This document shows, piece after piece, positions 60,253-64,000 of a stretch of DNA of 64,000 bases. The position numbers and the translations under genes were made by a program. Location: the NCBI GenBank assembly GCA_023374045.1, contig CM041778.1, forward strand, positions 365,898,831-365,962,830, given 5' to 3'. The notes beneath the pieces were generated by a model that ran no database searches, was not told the origin of the DNA, and saw nothing but the letters and a program-made list of their open reading frames with translations. Positions within the stretch are counted from its first letter, which is position 1. The number at the start of each line of letters is the position of its first letter. Origin of the DNA: Limonium bicolor. Its lineage: Eukaryota > Streptophyta > Magnoliopsida > Caryophyllales > Plumbaginaceae.

Positions 60253-63200
60253 TCATCGTTCAATCCACAATCCTTCATTGTGGTCGGACCTTCGATATTC
60301 AAAATTAGTTACATTATCTACCTCCATCGGCAACCGAATAGGTACATCTGTTTCATCTTCACAGTCGTATTCATCCTCATCAACAATATTATCAATCCCA
60401 ACTATCGATCTTTTACTCTGCATTACAATAGACCATCTGGGATTAGACTGATCACGACAGTAGAATACTTGTTTTGCCTTTGATGCAACAATAAAGGGTT
60501 CATCAGTAGGAGCCGCTGTCGTTAAATCAACTAGCTTCATACCATGATCCTCCTCACGATATCCCTGTTTGTTGTCCACCCATTTGCAACGAAATACGCA
60601 AGTTTCATAACTAGTGTAATTCAAGACCCAAATATCCTCAATAACACCATAATATTCGTTCTTCAGTGTATTACGACTTGTTCCTGTGAAAATGTCTTGT
60701 GAAGCGATAAGATGCACACCACTGTTCTGGTTTGTCGATTTACAATCTTGACGTGCAGTGTAAAAAGAAAATCCATTTACATCATATCCTTCATAAGACA
60801 ACACATCGAGATTTGGACCAAGTGCCAACAACTGGATCATTTCATCCACGTTCCTTGAATCTTCATACAACACCTTCTGTCTGAACCACTTAACAAATGT
60901 TGCATTCTGCTCTTTTTTTAATTTGGCATTACTCATCGTTGGGTGTTTTGTTTTGAGGTAGGCTAGGTGTGCATCGAAATACGGTTCAACAACTTCAGAA
61001 TGATTCAACACAACCAGATGTGCCTTGTTCAATGTATCAATATCAACTCTGCATAATTTTTTCCCACAGGTACCAACCCCTTTAAGCCTGCCATCATGTC
61101 TTGCTTTCGGTAATCCAATAACATCAACACCGTGTAAGTAGTGAGTGCAGAAGTCAACTACTCCTCTGTTACTGTCCCTTCAATTATACTTCCCTCTGGA
61201 CGCCGACGGTTTTTCATTTTCTTTTTCAGTATACCCATATATCTCTCAAACGGATACATGTATCGAAGGTATAACGGACCACAATGTTTGATATCTCTAA
61301 CAAGATGAACAAGTAGATGCACCATAATATCAAAAAACGAAGGAGGAAAATACATTTCCAACTGACACATGGTGATCACAAGGTCATTCTGTAGTTTATC
61401 CAGCGTCTCCACATCAAGCACTTTACACGAAATTCCTTTGAAGAAAACACATAAATTTGTAATAGTTGTCCTGATATCAGCTGGAAGGATTCCACGAGAG
61501 CAACCGGAAGTAAGTGCTGCATCAGCACATGATAGTCGTGAGACTTCATCCCTACCAATTTAAGATCAGACATTGATACCAAACTTGATATGTTCGATGA
61601 GTAACCGGATGGCACTTTAATATGACGAAGAGAACTACAAAAACTTATTTTCTCTTCTTTGGATAATGTATGACAAGCGGGAGGCAAGAATGTTCTTTTC
61701 CCTCTTTGTTGTGGCGCGAGTTCTTCTCGTATACCCAATTCAACCAGATCTTTTCTACCCTTTAAATGGTCTTTTGTCTTTCCTTTCACGTTTAGTAGTG
61801 TCGCAGATACACTTTCACCAATGTTTTTCTCCACGTGCATAGCATCAATGCAATGTCTCACCTCTAAATGTTGCCAATATTCAAGTTCCCAAAATATTGA
61901 TTTTTTCTTCCATATGCTCTTTTTAGTGGCTTTAATTGGTGGACCGAAGTTGTTCACAACATTCTTCAACTGATTGTAAGTCTCAGCAGCAGATAGTGGT
62001 GGTCGAGCGACTGCATGATCCGTTTTTCCATCAAACTCTTTTGTCATCTTACGGTATTTGTGCCCTTTAGGAGGAATTTCCGATGGCCCATGTACACATT
62101 TTTTCCACTGTGTTTTAACCGTATACTGCAAGTTCTATCTCCACATATAGGGCACGCTAGAGCTCCTTTAATTGTGTATCCCGAGAGGTTACCGTATGCA
62201 GGGAAATCATTGATGTACAAAACAACATAGCCCGGAGCGTGAAGTTTTCCATACCATATGAATCATACACCGTCGCACCTTCATTCCACAACAATTTAAA
62301 TCGTCAATAAGTGGTTGCAAAAACACATCAATTTTGTTTCCCGGTTGTTTTGGACCCGATATCAACAGAGAGGAGAATATGTCTGGGTTTCATACACAAC
62401 CATGGCGGCAGATTGTATATTGTCAATAAAACAGGCCAAGTACTGTGTATACTGCTCAAAGTGCCATAAGGGTTCATCCCATCAGTGCATAAACCAAGTC
62501 TTAAGTTCCTTGGGTCTGTACCGAATTGAGGGTATATTCTGTCAATGTTTCTCCATTGTGGTGAATCGGCTGGATGTCTCAATTTACCATCATCCTTTCT
62601 ATGGGTAGCATGCCATCGGAGGTTCTCAGCATCTTTCTGAACTGCAAACAAACGTTTGAATCGGGGAATTATCGGTAGATACCACAACACCTTCGCAGGA
62701 GACCCACTTTAGTGCTTATGTGGTTTCTCACCCTTTTTTACATAGCGTGATTCCCCACATTCAGAGCAATGGTCATCCAACTCATTCTCCTTCCAATACA
62801 ACATACACCCATTTGGACAAGCATGTATTTTTTTATATTCCATACCCATCGGACACATTAACTTCTTTGCCTCATAAGTTGTTGTGGGTATCACATTGTC
62901 CTTTGGTAGTACATCCTTCAGCAGTTGTAAAAGATCTGTAAAACTGACATCACTCCATCCATGTCTCGCCTTCAGATTGAATAGTTTTAGGACAACGCTC
63001 AATTTGTTTTGTGTTTGCGTTTCACATCCACTGTACAACGGTTCCTTTGATGCTTGCATCAGATTTTCGAATGTTTTGGGTTTGTTGGAAAAATGTTGTT
63101 CAACATCTTCCATCATTGCATTAAGGTCCTCCTGATCATCTGAATCACTACCTAGTGAATCATCTTGAGTATCCCCAAAATCGTGTGAAGCATCCATTTC

Positions 63201-63530
63201 TGATTGTTCTGCAACGACGTTATCAGCACATTCAAACACTTGTACTGAATGTTGACCATGCAGTATTGTTATGGCTTCATAATCATCTGTAAACCCTCTG
63301 CGAATCAGATGATCCTTAATCTTGTCCACACCTCGGTATTTGAAGTCGTTCTTGCAATCGACACAAGGACATCGAATATATCCCTTATCCCTTGGTTTAA
63401 GATTGTCAACAAGGACTTTGCAAAATTTATTGACCCCTTCTAGGTACTTGATGTCCAATCTGTCACTGTACATCACTGAGCGCTCCATCTCCTTTTTCAA
63501 CACACACCAGATGTCGTGAACTCGTTCCAT
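60253..63530 (-). pseudogene. CACTA TNP2-type transposase, interrupted
   Basis: The start codon at 63530 opens an N-terminal transposase-associated zinc domain (YIRCPCVDCKN) and a second cysteine motif (CPNGCMLYWKENELDDHCSECG) ending near 62709. The transposase-21 catalytic region follows at 62690-61450: LRLGLCTDGMNPYG with the first catalytic aspartate, then HCIDAMHVEKNIGESVSATL. DUF4218-like sequence (LEMYFPPSFFDIMVHLLVHL) spans about 61421-61158 and DUF4216-like sequence (VLNYTSYETCVFRCKWVDN) 61032-60253. This is the usual layout of plant CACTA transposases. Frameshifts near 62345, 62250-62130 and 61400 break the frame; some may be introns, but several interrupt conserved blocks, so it is probably inactive. 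Confidence 0.88.
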
Positions 63531-63604
63531 TGATCTCCTCTTTTTTTATTTACAGATTTAACAACCTAAACCTATCCAATCACCTTCGATCTCACCTAGG
63601 AACA

Positions 63605-63776
63605 AGTTAATAATATACAGTAGTTCAGTGATAATTTCGGCAGCATTACCCTACAGTTCTCCTAGTGTAGATATATATATATATGAATTGTTTCAATTCA
63701 CATATATATATGTACACTAGAAGAACACTACGGTAATGCTGCTGAAATTATCACTGAACTACTGTATATTATTAAC
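63605..63776. repeat. Near-perfect hairpin upstream of the CACTA transposase
   Basis: Arms 63605-63690 (86 nt) and 63694-63776 (83 nt) are about 90% complementary with a TTT loop. Matching words include CAGTAGTTCAGTGATAATTT against AAATTATCACTGAACTACTG, and CTAGTGTA against TACACTAG. It lies 75 bp before the transposase start codon, in the promoter or 5' UTR of the minus-strand gene. It may be a MITE-like insert, a regulatory stem-loop or a small-RNA source. Confidence 0.88.
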
Positions 63777-64000
63777 TCATTCACAACCTAGATGGTGAGA
63801 TCAAAGGTCATTGGACAGTCCCAACAGGGACTATCTAAGACATACCTCTATCAGGTAAATCTCAGACAGGTAATTCTATGTTTGAATTGATTTTCCATTG
63901 TTTTAATAGAAAAACAAAAATAAATTGAAACGTTTTAAATACCAACCTGATGAGTACTGGATGGTCAGCGCGAACACACAAGATAGAGAAGAGACAAGTA

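Larger units (their letters stand above)
56143..64000 (-). mobile_element. Autonomous-type CACTA transposon (right part; runs off the window)
   Basis: The terminus CACTAGTGCAGAAAATG at 56143 interrupts Athila-like gag after AAA. Subterminal repeats, a Ptta-Ulp1 gene and a TNP2-type transposase gene follow, both on the minus strand, so 56143 is the 3' end and the 5' end lies beyond 64000. At least 7.9 kb. Frameshifts in the transposase suggest the copy is no longer autonomous. CACTA elements move by cut-and-paste and make 3-bp duplications. Confidence 0.9.

Noticed and set aside
1..64000. CRISPR array, operons, ribosomal RNA genes, bacterial defence systems
   Set aside because: None seen; the sequence is plant nuclear DNA and all repeat arrays found are transposon-related.

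Overview
The window is nuclear DNA of a flowering plant, almost certainly a eudicot: it is AT-rich, has GT-AG introns, and is packed with plant-type transposable elements (Ty3/gypsy LTR retrotransposons with tRNA-Met and tRNA-Asp primer sites, L1-type LINEs, tRNA-derived SINEs, CACTA, hAT, Mutator-like and Stowaway-like elements). I cannot name the species. A run of exactly 500 N (19764-20263) is an assembly gap. Only one gene looks like an ordinary intact host gene: a six-exon gene at 34670-36043 predicted to encode a C2 domain fused to a thioredoxin h fold with a WCEPS (CXXS) active site.

Layout. 1-10.7 kb: gene-poor DNA with foldback repeats (2.1-4.0 kb, 4.2-4.5 kb), two copies of a dispersed repeat module (4.7-5.2 and 8.4-9.0 kb), a SINE with target duplication, and hAT-like remnants. 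10.7-16.6 kb: a decayed multi-exon gene ending in a Ulp1-like (C48) protease domain. One intron holds a Mutator-type MITE, another a 1.55-kb solo LTR whose target duplication copies the 5' splice site. 17-19 kb: a LINE 3' fragment and a Stowaway-like MITE inside a CACTA-type MITE. 20.3-34.0 kb: one L1-type LINE on the minus strand, split by a solo LTR of about 5.6 kb (TSD TTGAC), itself split by a second solo LTR (TSD GAACA). 34-36 kb: a SINE, then the C2-thioredoxin gene. 36.4-40.1 kb: hAT and CACTA MITEs and an unrecognised gene relic.

40.1-64 kb is a nested retrotransposon stack. A LARD-like element (LTR of about 4.4 kb, tRNA-Met primer site, non-coding interior) is inserted in an hAT-like MITE. 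Its LTR carries a chromodomain gypsy element that lacks a 5' LTR yet has a 5-bp duplication. Its interior carries an Athila-like element (LTR, tRNA-Asp primer site, gag). That gag is cut by a CACTA transposon running off the window end, with a TNP2-type transposase gene and a second gene combining Ptta/En/Spm, coiled-coil, DUF8039-like and Ulp1 protease parts. A near-perfect hairpin of about 170 nt lies just upstream of the transposase start codon.

The two most unusual things are the C2-CXXS thioredoxin fusion and a 72-bp tandem repeat built on a GGTCCSGGACC palindrome. That repeat occurs with the same period, in opposite orientation, in LTRs of two different retrotransposon families; a third LTR carries a related GGTCCG hairpin.
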